Assembly: GCA_016706545.1 (NCBI GenBank)
Contig: JADJJK010000002.1
Span: 162,501-226,500 of the forward strand
DNA: 64,000 nt
Source of the DNA: Myxococcales bacterium
GTDB lineage: Bacteria; Myxococcota_A; Polyangia; Haliangiales; Haliangiaceae
Reading direction: 5' to 3'
Shown piece by piece: positions 20,590 through 31,175 of the stretch. The position numbers were made by a program, and so were the translations under genes. Position 1 is the stretch's first letter, and the number at the start of each line of letters is the position of its first letter. Under the pieces are notes generated by a model. That model worked only from the letters and a program-made list of their open reading frames with translations. It was not told the origin of the DNA and did not search any database.

Positions 20590-21474
20590 TTAGCCCACCA
20601 CGCGGTTGCGCCCGGCTTCCTTGGCAGCAAACAGGTTGTCGTCAGCGGCCTTGATGAACTCCAGCGCGTCCCCGACCTCACCGCGAAGGCTCGCCACGCC
20701 CACCGAGACCGTCACCGGGATCAGCAGGTCTTCAAACCGAAAGTCGGCTTGTTCGATCAGCCGTCGAACCTTCTCTGCGAACTGCATGGCGTTGTAGTTG
20801 TCGATCTCAGGAAGCACGATCCCGAACTCCTCGCCGCCATAGCGAGCCAGGACGTCCTCGCGCCGGATGCGCGCGCGGATCACCGAGGCCAGGTGCTTGA
20901 GCACGTAGTCTCCGGCGAGGTGACCGTGGGTATCATTGACGGTCTTGAACCGGTCGACATCGAACATGATGAGCGAAAGCTCGCGCCGATATCGCAGCGC
21001 CCGCCCGATCTCACGCTCCAGCGTCTCCACGAAGTACCGCCGGTTGAAGATCTGGGTCAGCCCATCCACCGTGGTGAGGCGGTAGATCTCTTCGTGGTAG
21101 GCGTTCTCGATGTTGTTGCCGGACAGGAACTTGAAGATGCAGCGGCCGACCTTGATGAAGTCTCCGTCGCGCAGGACGTACTCATCGATCATCTCGTCGT
21201 TGACGTAGGTCCCGTTGGTGGAGCCCATGTCCCGCAGCAGCACGGCGTTGCCGGTGTTGAGGATCTTGCAGTGGTTGCGAGACACCGCCTCTTGATCGAT
21301 CTGGACGTCTGCCTTGGACGAGCGACCGATGATCATCTGGGACCGGGTCAGGTTGAACTTCTTGCCCAGCTCCAGCCCATAAATCACGACGAGGCAGGCC
21401 TCCTTGGCGACCGGTCGGTCGCTGATCTTGGAGATCGCCGTAACGACCGTCTTGCTGCGTCCCGTATCGGTCAA
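20590..21474 (-). CDS. FHA-GGDEF diguanylate cyclase
   Basis: The N-terminal FHA domain (residues about 30-115) has GRSSKADVQID, SRNHCKI and MGSTNGTYVND, so it should bind phospho-Thr proteins. The C-terminal GGDEF domain (about 135-290) has DGLTQIFNRRYF, FDVDRFKTVNDTHGHLAGD and the active-site RYGGEEFGIVLP. Making c-di-GMP in response to Ser/Thr kinase signalling is the expected role. The frame is open far upstream through unrelated sequence; I placed the start at TTG 21474, since the FHA domain begins about 30 residues later. No better ATG/GTG is in frame nearby, so the start is uncertain. Confidence 0.82.
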   Translation of the reverse strand: MTDTGRSKTVVTAISKISDRPVAKEACLVVIYGLELGKKFNLTRSQMIIGRSSKADVQIDQEAVSRNHCKILNTGNAVLLRDMGSTNGTYVNDEMIDEYVLRDGDFIKVGRCIFKFLSGNNIENAYHEEIYRLTTVDGLTQIFNRRYFVETLEREIGRALRYRRELSLIMFDVDRFKTVNDTHGHLAGDYVLKHLASVIRARIRREDVLARYGGEEFGIVLPEIDNYNAMQFAEKVRRLIEQADFRFEDLLIPVTVSVGVASLRGEVGDALEFIKAADDNLFAAKEAGRNRVVG

Positions 21475-21625
21475 TCCGGGACAGATCCTAGCAGGAATCA
21501 AGACGCACCGGAAACCAGCATCCGTCCCGCGAAAGGATTTCCCAGGTACGGAGTTTCGAGGAGCGCGCCGCCCAGCGGCGCGAGGCGTGTACCGTTGCTG
21601 ACGCCAAGCGTGGTCAGTGGCCAGC

Positions 21626-22267
21626 CTACCGCGCCGCCTCTTCGACGCATTCGAGCCGATCGTCGTCGGTGCTCCTACACAGGAGCGCGTCCAGCACGCG
21701 ATAGCCGCCGCGACTGAAGCGGTAGTCCTGGACCAAGGTGCGACCGGAAGCCAGCGTCCAGTAGGCGCGGATGTCTCGCATCCCGGCCGCCCCCATGGAG
21801 GACATGGGCTCCAGCGCCGAGGCGGAGAGGGTCCCGGCGTAGCGGATGCAAGACTCCTGCCCAGGTGACCGCACGAACACGTTCCAGTGGCAGTTCCCGG
21901 CGCGATCGCACAGGGACTTGTCAGCGACGATGCGCTCGATCTCGGGTCCCCCGCCGAGATCCCGATCCGCCGCGACGAACCGCGGTCGCGGGCCAACCAC
22001 CCCAGCGTGCTCCGGCTCCGCACACTCCCCGACCCCCACCGACGAAACGACCTGCGGCTGCGCGGCAGCCGGGGGCCTGCGACCACCACAGGCAGCCGCC
22101 GCCACGGCAAACACCAGGACGGCGGCGCCACGCTGCCATGGCCGAGCAAACGGCGCAGGCCCGGCGATCCCCAGGAGCTCCGCGACCAACCGACGCGGCA
22201 GCCTGGGACCAAACGGGCGGTCCCGCCCTGGGAGGATCGAGCTCATGGGGGTATCATAGAGGGGCAA
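21626..22267 (-). CDS. Putative lipoprotein of unknown function
   Basis: It reads as 213 residues from 22267, or shorter from internal starts (ATG at 22246). A hydrophobic segment ends in AVAAAACGG, a lipobox-like site, although about 55 residues precede it, long for a signal peptide. The mature part has four Cys residues and a Trp/Tyr-rich segment (RDIRAYWTLASGRTLVQDYRFS). No family is recognised. A start nearer the hydrophobic stretch cannot be excluded. Confidence 0.5.
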   Translation of the reverse strand: MPLYDTPMSSILPGRDRPFGPRLPRRLVAELLGIAGPAPFARPWQRGAAVLVFAVAAAACGGRRPPAAAQPQVVSSVGVGECAEPEHAGVVGPRPRFVAADRDLGGGPEIERIVADKSLCDRAGNCHWNVFVRSPGQESCIRYAGTLSASALEPMSSMGAAGMRDIRAYWTLASGRTLVQDYRFSRGGYRVLDALLCRSTDDDRLECVEEAAR

Positions 22268-22350
22268 GTCCAGGGCACGGCAGCATGAAGCGGCGAGATC
22301 CTGGCAAAATCTTGTAACCAGGCGCCGGGCGCGCTACATGGGGAGAGCTG

Positions 22351-23700
22351 ATGCGACAGATCGCGGCTCTTGGTCTTTCCATCCTTGCGATGGCCGGCCT
22401 CGCGTACCACGCGAAGGCCAACCGCAGCGCAGAGGCGCTGGCGGCAGCGCAGGGCCAGGTCACCGCGCCCACGGCGCTGGCGCACGCTGGGTCCTTCTTT
22501 CCGGTGGCCGGCACCCCGAGCGGCGCGGTGGCCCCGGCTGGGCCGCTCGTCCGGACTGGCGCAGCAGCAGCGACCGCGCAGGTCGCAGCGGCTGGGGCAT
22601 CCGGGCAAGCCGGCACGTTCGGGGCGCTGGATCTGAGCCGCGCCGTGCTGCGCGACGGAGCCTATGAGATCGACCTGGGCAGAGGGCGACGAGCCCGGCT
22701 GACCCTTGACCCCAAGTTGCAGCGCGCCGCGGAGAAGCTCCTGGAGCGAACCCGCGCCCCGCGGGCTGCCGCCATCGTGATGGCGCCGGATGGCAGGATC
22801 CTGGCGCTCGCCGGTCGTCGTACGGAGTCGCCACGCGGCGGCAAGGAAGGCACCACCGATCCGCGCCTGGTCACCGAGGTGTGGGCGCCGGCTGCCTCGA
22901 TTTTCAAGCTGGTCACCGCCACCGCGCTGGTGCGCGCAGGGGTCACCCCGAAGAAGAAGGTGTGCTTCCACGGGGGCGTACGCTCAGTGATGGAGTCGAA
23001 CCTCGCCGATAGCCCGCGCGACAACCGCTGCGAGGACCTGAGCTTCGCGGTCGCCCACTCCCAGAACGCCATCATCGCCAAGCTGAGCCACAAGCACCTC
23101 TCGCCCAAGGCGCTGTCGCTCGCCGCGGAGGACCTGGGCTTCACCGGCGCGGTCGAGGCCACCGGGCTGTCCGGAAACGCTGGCTCCATTCTGCTGCCCG
23201 CCAGCAACGGCATCGAGCTGGCCAAGGCGGCGGCCGGCTTTCGCGGCTCGGAGCTGTCGGTCCTGGGCGGCGGCGTCCTGGCCAACACCTTGGCCAACCG
23301 CGGCGTCGAGGTCACCCCAACCCTCATCGCCGCGGTCATCGAAGGCGACGAGGTCCGCGCCACGCCACCGGGCAAGCGCCGCCGCGTGGTGGACGCCAAG
23401 GTCGCCGACGCGGTCGCCGACATGATGGTGGGGACCTGCGCCGAGGGCAGCGCGGCCAAGGCCTTCCGCTCTCGGGAGAACTCGCTGCCCAAGGGCCTCA
23501 AGGTCGCCGGCAAGACCGGCACCCTCAGCCGCAGCGAGCCGTTCCCGATGGAGTACTCGTGGTTCGTGGGCTTCGCGCCGGCGGACGCGCCGCAGCTCTC
23601 GGTCTCCGTGCTGATCGGCAACACGGACGACTGGTGGCTCAAAGGTCACACGGTGGCGCGCGAGCTGTTCGAGGAAGCGCTCCACGACAGCCGCCCCTGA
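22351..23700 (+). CDS. Penicillin-binding transpeptidase-domain protein
   Basis: A 449-residue protein with an N-terminal signal anchor (IAALGLSILAMAGLAYHA), an Ala-rich spacer to about residue 95, and a transpeptidase domain. The active-site motifs are present in order: SxxK as PAASIFKLV, SxN as HSQN, and KTG as VAGKTGT. There is no glycosyltransferase or PBP-dimerisation domain, so it is shorter than class A or B high-molecular-weight PBPs. It may act as a DD-peptidase or specialised peptidoglycan cross-linker in the periplasm. GGGGAGAG precedes the ATG. Confidence 0.82.
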   Translation: MRQIAALGLSILAMAGLAYHAKANRSAEALAAAQGQVTAPTALAHAGSFFPVAGTPSGAVAPAGPLVRTGAAAATAQVAAAGASGQAGTFGALDLSRAVLRDGAYEIDLGRGRRARLTLDPKLQRAAEKLLERTRAPRAAAIVMAPDGRILALAGRRTESPRGGKEGTTDPRLVTEVWAPAASIFKLVTATALVRAGVTPKKKVCFHGGVRSVMESNLADSPRDNRCEDLSFAVAHSQNAIIAKLSHKHLSPKALSLAAEDLGFTGAVEATGLSGNAGSILLPASNGIELAKAAAGFRGSELSVLGGGVLANTLANRGVEVTPTLIAAVIEGDEVRATPPGKRRRVVDAKVADAVADMMVGTCAEGSAAKAFRSRENSLPKGLKVAGKTGTLSRSEPFPMEYSWFVGFAPADAPQLSVSVLIGNTDDWWLKGHTVARELFEEALHDSRP

Positions 23701-23947
23701 GACGGTCGCGCAGGCCGTGCCGCTTGGCCCGCCCACGCAGGCGCGCGCAGGCACGCGGGCCGGCGCCGGCCCCACACGGGACGAGCACGGGACGACCGCA
23801 CGAGGCCCTAGCAGCACCGCCGCCTGGCGCGGCCCGCCACGTGGCGCTTGGCGCTGGCGATTCGTGTCGCCCGGCTGGCCCCGCCCCAGGAGGGATGCGA
23901 TACTCAGGGCCGACGTCCGTCCAGCCGTTTCGCCGGGAGACTCACTT

Positions 23948-25117
23948 ATGCTTCGTCACGTGCTTGCCTTGACCACGAGCCCACCGCGCCCACCGAGCCT
24001 GTGGCCGTCACGCCGCTCGTCGCGACCCCACCTGTGCACACCATCGACGCTCGCGAGCCTCGTGCTCGCGCTGCTGATGAGCGCCGCCACCTTGGCGCAC
24101 GCGCAGTCGCAGGAGACCATCGCAGAGCAGCTCAACGAAGAAGGCAAGGCGCTGATGGTCGCGAAGAAGCCGGCCGAGGCTGGCCAGCGCTTCCTGGACG
24201 CTGCCACTCGCTCCCCCAACCCGCGCTACTTCTACAACCTGTGCAAGGCGTACCACTTTCAGGGCATGTTCTTCGAGGCCATGGAGGCGTGCGGCAACGC
24301 GCGCAAGAAGAACCCGGATGACTCTCTGAGTAAGAAGATCGCTGACCTTGAAGGGGTGATCCAGACCGCCGCCAAGGAACAGAACATCGACCTGAGCAAG
24401 CCGCCGACGCAGCCAACGGATCCCACCAACCCGATCGATCCGAGCAACCCCAATCCGACGAACCCGACCAATCCCGTCGACCCGACGAACCCGGCCCATC
24501 CGGTCACGCCCAACCCGCAGCCGCCGCGCGGCGTGCCGCCCAAGGACCTCTACGCCGCGATCGCGCCGAGCCATGAATACGTGTGGACGGTGGGCGCTGA
24601 TTTCCTTGTTGGATCCGCCAACTTCGACAGACGCGGCGGATACGGCGAGTCGTTTGCCGGGGTCCGCGTGCGCAGCGACTACATGCTGTCGCCGCAGCTA
24701 CAGCTCGGCGCCCAAGGGTACCTCGACTTCATCAACATCGGCGCCGACACCAACGGCGAGGACCTCCGCCTCTTCAACTTCGGCGGGGCGCTGTACAAGC
24801 ACCTGTGCTTTGGTAGCGTCTGCGCCACGCCGCTCGCTGGCGTGCAGATCGGCGCGCTGGATGTCGCGAGCCTCGGCGAGAACGAAGCCGAGACCGCCGC
24901 GTTTGGCGCGCGCCTCGAGGGCGGGCTGAGCTACGCCTTCGGCAGCCGGCACGAGCATGTGATCGGCTTGCAGATCGGCGTTCTGGCGTACTCCAAGCCC
25001 GCGGACACCGACACCTTGATGTTCAACGAGGGCGGCAGCTTCACCTACTTCGGCTTCGGCTACACGCGGCGCTTGAACACGCCATTTGGCTCGGCGCCGA
25101 TCCTCGGCCTCGAGTAG
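23948..25117 (+). CDS. TPR/outer-membrane beta-barrel fusion protein
   Basis: A 389-residue secreted protein. A signal peptide with an unusually long basic lead (core LASLVLALLMSAATLAHAQ) is followed by TPR-like helices (residues about 40-125). A linker of repeated PTNP/DPTN motifs spans about 140-190. The rest (about 200-389) is beta-rich and ends in FGFGYTRRL, consistent with an outer-membrane barrel. The TPR part probably sits in the periplasm. ATG 23948 has GGGAGA upstream. No named family is recognised. Confidence 0.6.
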   Translation: MLRHVLALTTSPPRPPSLWPSRRSSRPHLCTPSTLASLVLALLMSAATLAHAQSQETIAEQLNEEGKALMVAKKPAEAGQRFLDAATRSPNPRYFYNLCKAYHFQGMFFEAMEACGNARKKNPDDSLSKKIADLEGVIQTAAKEQNIDLSKPPTQPTDPTNPIDPSNPNPTNPTNPVDPTNPAHPVTPNPQPPRGVPPKDLYAAIAPSHEYVWTVGADFLVGSANFDRRGGYGESFAGVRVRSDYMLSPQLQLGAQGYLDFINIGADTNGEDLRLFNFGGALYKHLCFGSVCATPLAGVQIGALDVASLGENEAETAAFGARLEGGLSYAFGSRHEHVIGLQIGVLAYSKPADTDTLMFNEGGSFTYFGFGYTRRLNTPFGSAPILGLE

Positions 25118-25120
25118 GCG

Positions 25121-25411
25121 CTACAGCGGCGCCAGCCGCGCCACCGCGCCACGGCGCTGCTTGAGCAGGTGCTCAGCGGCCTGCGCCGCGCCGCGATCGG
25201 CGAACGGGCCGTGGACCACCGCGACCCGCCATGGCCGCCCCACCCGGGTAGAGCGGGCGCCGCCCGCGAGTTCGCCGTTGTGCTGGCGCGCCCGACGCGC
25301 CACGTCGAGCGCCACCCCGACGTAGGTACGACGGACCCGCTGCGCGCCGAGCGGGCCAGCGGGATCCTCCAAGGAGACCAGCACATATGCGTACCAGCGC
25401 GCCAGGGCCAT
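25121..25411 (-). CDS. GIY-YIG nuclease domain protein
   Basis: A 96-residue single-domain protein of UPF0213/SLX1-like size. The GIY-YIG elements are WYAYVLVSL (first strand), RRTYVGVALDVARRARQHNG with the Tyr and Arg of the active site, and the Glu of AEHLLKQ. Family members are structure-specific DNA nucleases or of unknown function. It converges on the beta-barrel gene with three bases between stops. Confidence 0.75.
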   Translation of the reverse strand: MALARWYAYVLVSLEDPAGPLGAQRVRRTYVGVALDVARRARQHNGELAGGARSTRVGRPWRVAVVHGPFADRGAAQAAEHLLKQRRGAVARLAPL

Positions 25412-25737
25412 GGAGCGCTGACGGTATCGCGGCGGCGGCGTATGGGCCAGTCTGGAACCCGGCAACCACCGCCCGCTTTGCCGGTCCGGCCGGCCCGCCC
25501 CGCCCGGCCGTGCCGCCCCGTGACCGGAGCCACCGAGCGTGGCTCCTTGGATGCATCGATGCACGCGATCTGCTGGGGTCCTGGAAACCTCCCCAGGAGA
25601 TGCCCGCAGCGAGCAGGTGGCTCGAAGCCGAATGACGACGCGCCGCGTTTTTTTGACGACGCGGCGACGGACCGCGGTTTCAGATCAGGTATGGTTCGGC
25701 CGCCCGGCGGCCCCGGGCAGAAGTCAATGGAGCTGAC
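25412..25737. other. Intergenic region upstream of gltA
   Basis: No gene is supported here. It contains a perfect 12-base palindrome, TGCATCGATGCA (25552-25563), which could be an operator site, and a run of seven T at 25648-25654 without a convincing stem before it. A GGAG ribosome site ends five bases before the gltA ATG. No clean -35/-10 pair was found. Confidence 0.5.
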
Positions 25738-27027
<1,290 letters not shown>

Positions 27028-27116
27028 GCGCTCGCAGCCGCTCCAGCTGTCGCCCAACTGGAGCGCCGGGCACGCGATAGCTTGCATGACGGGCCGACCC
27101 TTGCCAAAGTGCGCGC

Positions 27117-27530
27117 GTGCCCGACGTAGCTGAGCCAATCTCGTGTGCAGTCACTCGCGGCGTGCGGGTCACGGTGCGCGCGCAATATCTCCCCGAGCAG
27201 TCCTCGCCCCGCGCCGACCGCTATGCGTTCGCCTATACGGTCAACATCTCCAATGAAGGCACGGAACCAGCGCAGCTCCGGACCCGTCACTGGATCATCA
27301 CCGATGGCCGCGGCGTGATTGAAGAAGTGCGCGGCGACGGCGTGATCGGCGAGCAGCCAAACCTCCACCCAGGTCAGAGCTTCCAGTACACCAGCGGCTG
27401 CGTGATCTCGACGCCGGTGGGCACGATGCAGGGCACGTACCGCATGTGGCTGCAGAACGGCACGTACTTCGACGCCGATATCGCGCCGTTCTCGCTGGCC
27501 TCGCCTCGCAAGTCGTCGTCGCTCAACTGA
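27117..27530 (+). CDS. apaG: ApaG protein
   Basis: A 137-residue member of the ApaG/DUF525 family: an immunoglobulin-like beta sandwich with FAYTVNISNEG, LRTRHWIITDGRG, VRGDGVIGEQP and FQYTSGCVISTPVGTMQG. ApaG in enterobacteria is linked to Co2+ resistance and low-level nucleotide signalling, but its molecular function remains unclear. GTG start. The stop is followed directly by short direct repeats. Confidence 0.93.
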   Translation: MPDVAEPISCAVTRGVRVTVRAQYLPEQSSPRADRYAFAYTVNISNEGTEPAQLRTRHWIITDGRGVIEEVRGDGVIGEQPNLHPGQSFQYTSGCVISTPVGTMQGTYRMWLQNGTYFDADIAPFSLASPRKSSSLN

Positions 27531-27540
27531 CGCCAGATGA

Positions 27541-27606
27541 CGCCGGATCACGGCCGATGACGCCGGATGACGCCGGCTCGCGCCGGATCACGGCCGATGA
27601 CGCCGG
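27541..27606. repeat. 26-bp direct repeat downstream of apaG
   Basis: Two identical 26-base copies (27541-27566 and 27581-27606), 40 bases apart, each built from GACGCCGGAT- and GGCCGATGA-type submotifs. They lie between the convergent apaG and zinc-finger/histone genes. They may be a minisatellite or a protein-binding repeat. Two copies are too few to call CRISPR. Confidence 0.75.
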
Positions 27607-27638
27607 CCGGACCTGCCGACCTCGCCGAGGGTACCGGG

Positions 27639-28311
27639 CTACCCTCGGGGGCGCGCGACGTCTCGATCGAGCACGGTCCTGCGGCCATCTGCTGACGCCA
27701 CCCGGATCGCGTCATCACACAGCGCGCGCAGGTGATCCGAGAGCGCGTCGGCCACCGCGTCGCTGCAGTTCATGCCGGACCGATCGCGGATGTACTTTTT
27801 CATCTTCGACACCACCACCAGGACCTCGCGCTCGACGTGCTCGGTGAGCGCGAGCGCACCAGGTGCGGCGGCCGGCGCGGCGGCCGGCGTCGACGCGGTC
27901 TCGGCCACGATGCGGCGCCGCACCGCCTCCCCTGGCGCCGCAGCCGACGACGCCGTCGAAGCTACCGACGGGGCCGACGACACCGACGATGACGACCGAC
28001 GATGAGGCAACGACGCCCGCAGGGGATGGACCTGGCGCGGCCACCGCGACCGGCCGCGAGGGCGCGCTCGAGGCGGTCGACTCGACCTGCGCCTGCTCGG
28101 CCTGCCACTGCGCGCGCGTGGGGCTGCGCGCCTCGACCGCCCAGGCTTCACGGTGGCGCAGCGTGGCCACGTGGCTGTCCCAGCAAGCCACCGAGCAGAA
28201 CACCAGCCGGGTGCGGTTCCGGTTGCAGGTGGACACGCTGCAGACCCAGTGAACTGTCTGGAAGCCGATATCCTTGCGGCACGCGCTGCACTTCAGCCAG
28301 AGGTCGCTCAT
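27639..28311 (-). CDS. Zinc-finger plus histone-fold protein, one-base frameshift
   Basis: The first frame (ATG 28311) begins with a treble-clef-like zinc domain: KCSACRKD, WVCSVSTCN, then LVFCSVACWDSH and LRHREAW. After a Ser/Ala/Val linker the frame must slip by one base between about 27970 (a GGGG run at 27970-27973 is one candidate) and 27990. The second frame then encodes the rest to TAG 27639. Its last 60 residues (VSKMKKYIRDRSGMNC, SDAVADALSDHLRALCDDAIRVA, then GRRTVLDRDV) follow the helix-loop-helix order of archaeal histones, ending in the RKT/D motif. The corrected length is about 223 residues. I infer a DNA-binding histone-type protein. Confidence 0.6.
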
Positions 28312-28414
28312 TGCAAAGCTCCTTGGCAGCCAGCGCCGCCTCGGGTGGGACGATACCAAAAACCACCTCGGACAAGGGGCGGAGAGACCTCAGGGTTGAG
28401 GCGGGGACCAAGGC

Positions 28415-30985
28415 TCAAGGCGCCGGCACCAGCTCGAGCACGAGCGTGGCCACCTCTTGCCCCGGCCGCAGAAACAGGCGCATGTCAGCCTTTGCGCCGG
28501 CGTGCTCGGCCGACAGCGACAGCTCGCCGGTTGGACAGTCGCGCAAGCGAAACTCCCCTCGCGCGTCGGTGCGGCCCTCGGCGACGGCCCCTTCGGCGTT
28601 TTGCGCCAGCACCCGCGCGTCCGCGACCCTGGCGCCGCGATGATCTCGCACCGTCCCCGCTGCCACCGCGCCGCGCGCCAGCGCCAGCTTGACATCCCGC
28701 TGGGTGATGGCGCCGCGCGCCGGGCCAGCGACCACCTGGATCGTGCGAACCACCGGCAGAAACCCTGCGCGCAGCACCGACAGCTTCCAGGCGCCCGGGC
28801 GCAGCGCGCGCAAGGCCCACGCCCCGTCACGCTCGGTGGTGTCCTCGGCGCTCTCGCCCTCGGGGCCGCTGCCGAGCACGCGCACGTGGGCAACTGGCAG
28901 CCCGGCATCATCGACCACCCGCCCCTCGACGCCTCCGCCAAACGGCAGCGCCAGCCTAGCTGGCGCGGATGGATCTGCCGTGCCGCGGTAGGTCGGCAGC
29001 TCGGGGTGCATCACCTGCAGCCTCGCCGGCCCGGCAGGGAGCTGGTCGATGGAGAACGTGCCATCGGCAGCGGTGGTGACGACGCGCCCCTGCGCCGGCC
29101 CGTGGGTGATGCTGACCCTGGCACCGGCCACGGGCGCGCCGCGCGCGTCATCCACCACGCCGCGCAGCACCGCGTCGTAGATCTGAAGCTCGAGGTCCTC
29201 TCGCCGCTCCGCGGCCACCGAGCCCGCGACCTGGCCGGTGTCCAGCCGACGGGTCACTGAAGCATGGCCCGACGCGGTGACCTCCACCTGCACCGCGCCG
29301 GTCACCGGCGGCAAGCGATAGCTACCGTCGCCGTTGCTCCGCGTCTCCACGTCCGAGGTGGCCGAGGTGGCCACCACCCGCGCGCCGACGATCGGCGCGC
29401 CGCGCTGGCTGCGCACCACCCCATGGATGACGGTGCCGGGCGAGAGCGTGAGGTCCACGCCGCGCTCGACGCCGCCCGCCATCACCACCAGCCCGGCTCG
29501 GCGGCCCTCGGCGTGCATCGGCGCCCGCGCGATGAGCGTGTAGCGGCCGGGCGGCAGCCCCCGCAGCACGTAGCGGCCTTGCTCGTCCGTCGTCCACTGC
29601 GAGGCGCGCTGCGAGGGCACCGCGAACACCGCGGGCCGCGCGAGCTGCGCCACCTCTGGCGGGAGCTCCGAGACGTCCATCGCGCCGCGCCACGCCGCGC
29701 GCGCCCCCGGCGGCGGGATCAGGGGAACGGGCCCGAGCAACACGCCAAGCTCGCCGCGTGGCACGAACCGGGGATCCAGCCGCGCGGCGGCGCCAGCGTC
29801 CCACGCCGCCGCGGCCACCATGGTGCGACCGCCAAAGTGCGCCAGCAGCGACTCCTCTCGTTCGCCGGAGAGCTCCTGCTGGCGGCCCGCCGCCAGCGCT
29901 CGCAGCGTGGCGCCGGGGAGCGGCTTGCCGGCGCCATCGAGCACGCGGCCTTCGAGCACGCCGCCGGCGGCGACCGCCAGCTCCACCACGCCCTGCCCGG
30001 CGTCGATCTCCACCGGCTCCGGCAGCACGTAGCCTGGCGCCACCGCCGAGACCACCCAGCGCCCGCGATGCACGCCCTCCACGCGGAAGCGCCCATCCGC
30101 GCCGCTCTGCGCGTAGCGCGGGGGCTGGTCGTCCGCCAGCGGACGCAGCTCGATCGCCGCGACGACGCCTGCGCCCTGTGCTTGCCCTGCGGCCTCCGCT
30201 GGCGCCTCGAACACCCTGCCGCTCACCACCGCGGCGGCGCCAAGCTCTAGCTCCACGAGAGGAAACGGTCCGGCGCCGAGGCGGAGCAGGTGCAACGTGG
30301 GCGAGGCGAGATCATTGCGATACGCCAGGACGTCATAGGCCCCCTCCGGGAGCACCGGCAGCGCGAAGGCCCCCGCCGGCCCCGAGCGAAGCTCCACCGT
30401 GCCGCCGATGGCGTCGCCGGTGACCTGCACGGTGGCGCCGACGACCGGCTGGCCGCGCTCCACCACGCGCCCGGAGATCGAGACCTTGCGCGCGACCACG
30501 ATCGACAGCGACTCGCCAGGGACCTCGACCCGCTCGACCTCGGACGAGAAGATGCCCGCGCCGGCCACGCGCAGACGGTGCAGCCCTGGCCCCAGCCCCT
30601 GCAGCGCGAAGCCGCCATCGGCGGCGGTGGGGCTCGACGCCACCGCGGCAGGCGCCTCCCCCAGCGCAGCGCCCTGGGCCGGCGCGGTCGGCTCGAGCGT
30701 CGCGCTGACCTCGACCGCGACCACAGGCGCGCCGGCGCCGTCGACGACGTAGCCCGCCAGCCGGTGGGCGCCCGAGCCTTCTTGCAGCCGCGGCGGCGGC
30801 GCCCCCGCCGAGTCTTTGGCGCGGCCCGCGACCACCTCGAGCGAGGGCGCCTTGGCGACTTCGCGAAAGCGCCACCACGACCAGACGCCCAGGCCGATGC
30901 CAGCCAGCAGCACCACGCCGAGCACGCGCAACGCAAGGTCCTGCAGCCTGGTGCTGCCAGCGCGAGGCGCTTCCTTGCCGGTCAC
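28415..30985 (-). CDS. Large carboxypeptidase-regulatory-like repeat membrane protein
   Basis: The GTG at 30985, with AGGGG just upstream, gives 857 residues. A single membrane segment (LRVLGVVLLAGIGLGVWSWW) near the N-terminus anchors a long string of beta-sandwich domains of the CarboxypepD_reg type. These recur with the signature G.V.D..G.P...A.V, for example LAGYVVDGAGAPVVAVEV, GRVVERGQPVVGATVQV, EGRVLDGAGKPLPGATL, HGVVRSQRGAPIVGARV and AGTVRDHRGARVADARV. At least eight such units are visible. Proteins like this usually act as surface or periplasmic adhesive or structural scaffolds. No enzymatic domain was found. Confidence 0.75.
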   Translation of the reverse strand: MTGKEAPRAGSTRLQDLALRVLGVVLLAGIGLGVWSWWRFREVAKAPSLEVVAGRAKDSAGAPPPRLQEGSGAHRLAGYVVDGAGAPVVAVEVSATLEPTAPAQGAALGEAPAAVASSPTAADGGFALQGLGPGLHRLRVAGAGIFSSEVERVEVPGESLSIVVARKVSISGRVVERGQPVVGATVQVTGDAIGGTVELRSGPAGAFALPVLPEGAYDVLAYRNDLASPTLHLLRLGAGPFPLVELELGAAAVVSGRVFEAPAEAAGQAQGAGVVAAIELRPLADDQPPRYAQSGADGRFRVEGVHRGRWVVSAVAPGYVLPEPVEIDAGQGVVELAVAAGGVLEGRVLDGAGKPLPGATLRALAAGRQQELSGEREESLLAHFGGRTMVAAAAWDAGAAARLDPRFVPRGELGVLLGPVPLIPPPGARAAWRGAMDVSELPPEVAQLARPAVFAVPSQRASQWTTDEQGRYVLRGLPPGRYTLIARAPMHAEGRRAGLVVMAGGVERGVDLTLSPGTVIHGVVRSQRGAPIVGARVVATSATSDVETRSNGDGSYRLPPVTGAVQVEVTASGHASVTRRLDTGQVAGSVAAERREDLELQIYDAVLRGVVDDARGAPVAGARVSITHGPAQGRVVTTAADGTFSIDQLPAGPARLQVMHPELPTYRGTADPSAPARLALPFGGGVEGRVVDDAGLPVAHVRVLGSGPEGESAEDTTERDGAWALRALRPGAWKLSVLRAGFLPVVRTIQVVAGPARGAITQRDVKLALARGAVAAGTVRDHRGARVADARVLAQNAEGAVAEGRTDARGEFRLRDCPTGELSLSAEHAGAKADMRLFLRPGQEVATLVLELVPAP

Positions 30986-31175
30986 CCCCTGACCATAGCC
31001 GCGCCAGGGGCCGAAAAGGGAGGCCGCTGCTCTGGAAGCTCGGAGGCCGGCAGGGCTCGCCACGCCGGCTCGGAGGCACCTGCGCTGGATCGCACGCCAT
31101 CGCGCGCCAGGGGAAAGGCCCGCCTCGGGTGCTTTCACGTGCTCGCCGGTGCATAATGACGGTGGAACTACCGGC

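Noticed and set aside
27541..27606. CRISPR array
   Set aside because: Only two 26-base copies with one 14-base gap between them, no spacers of regular length and no cas genes in the window.
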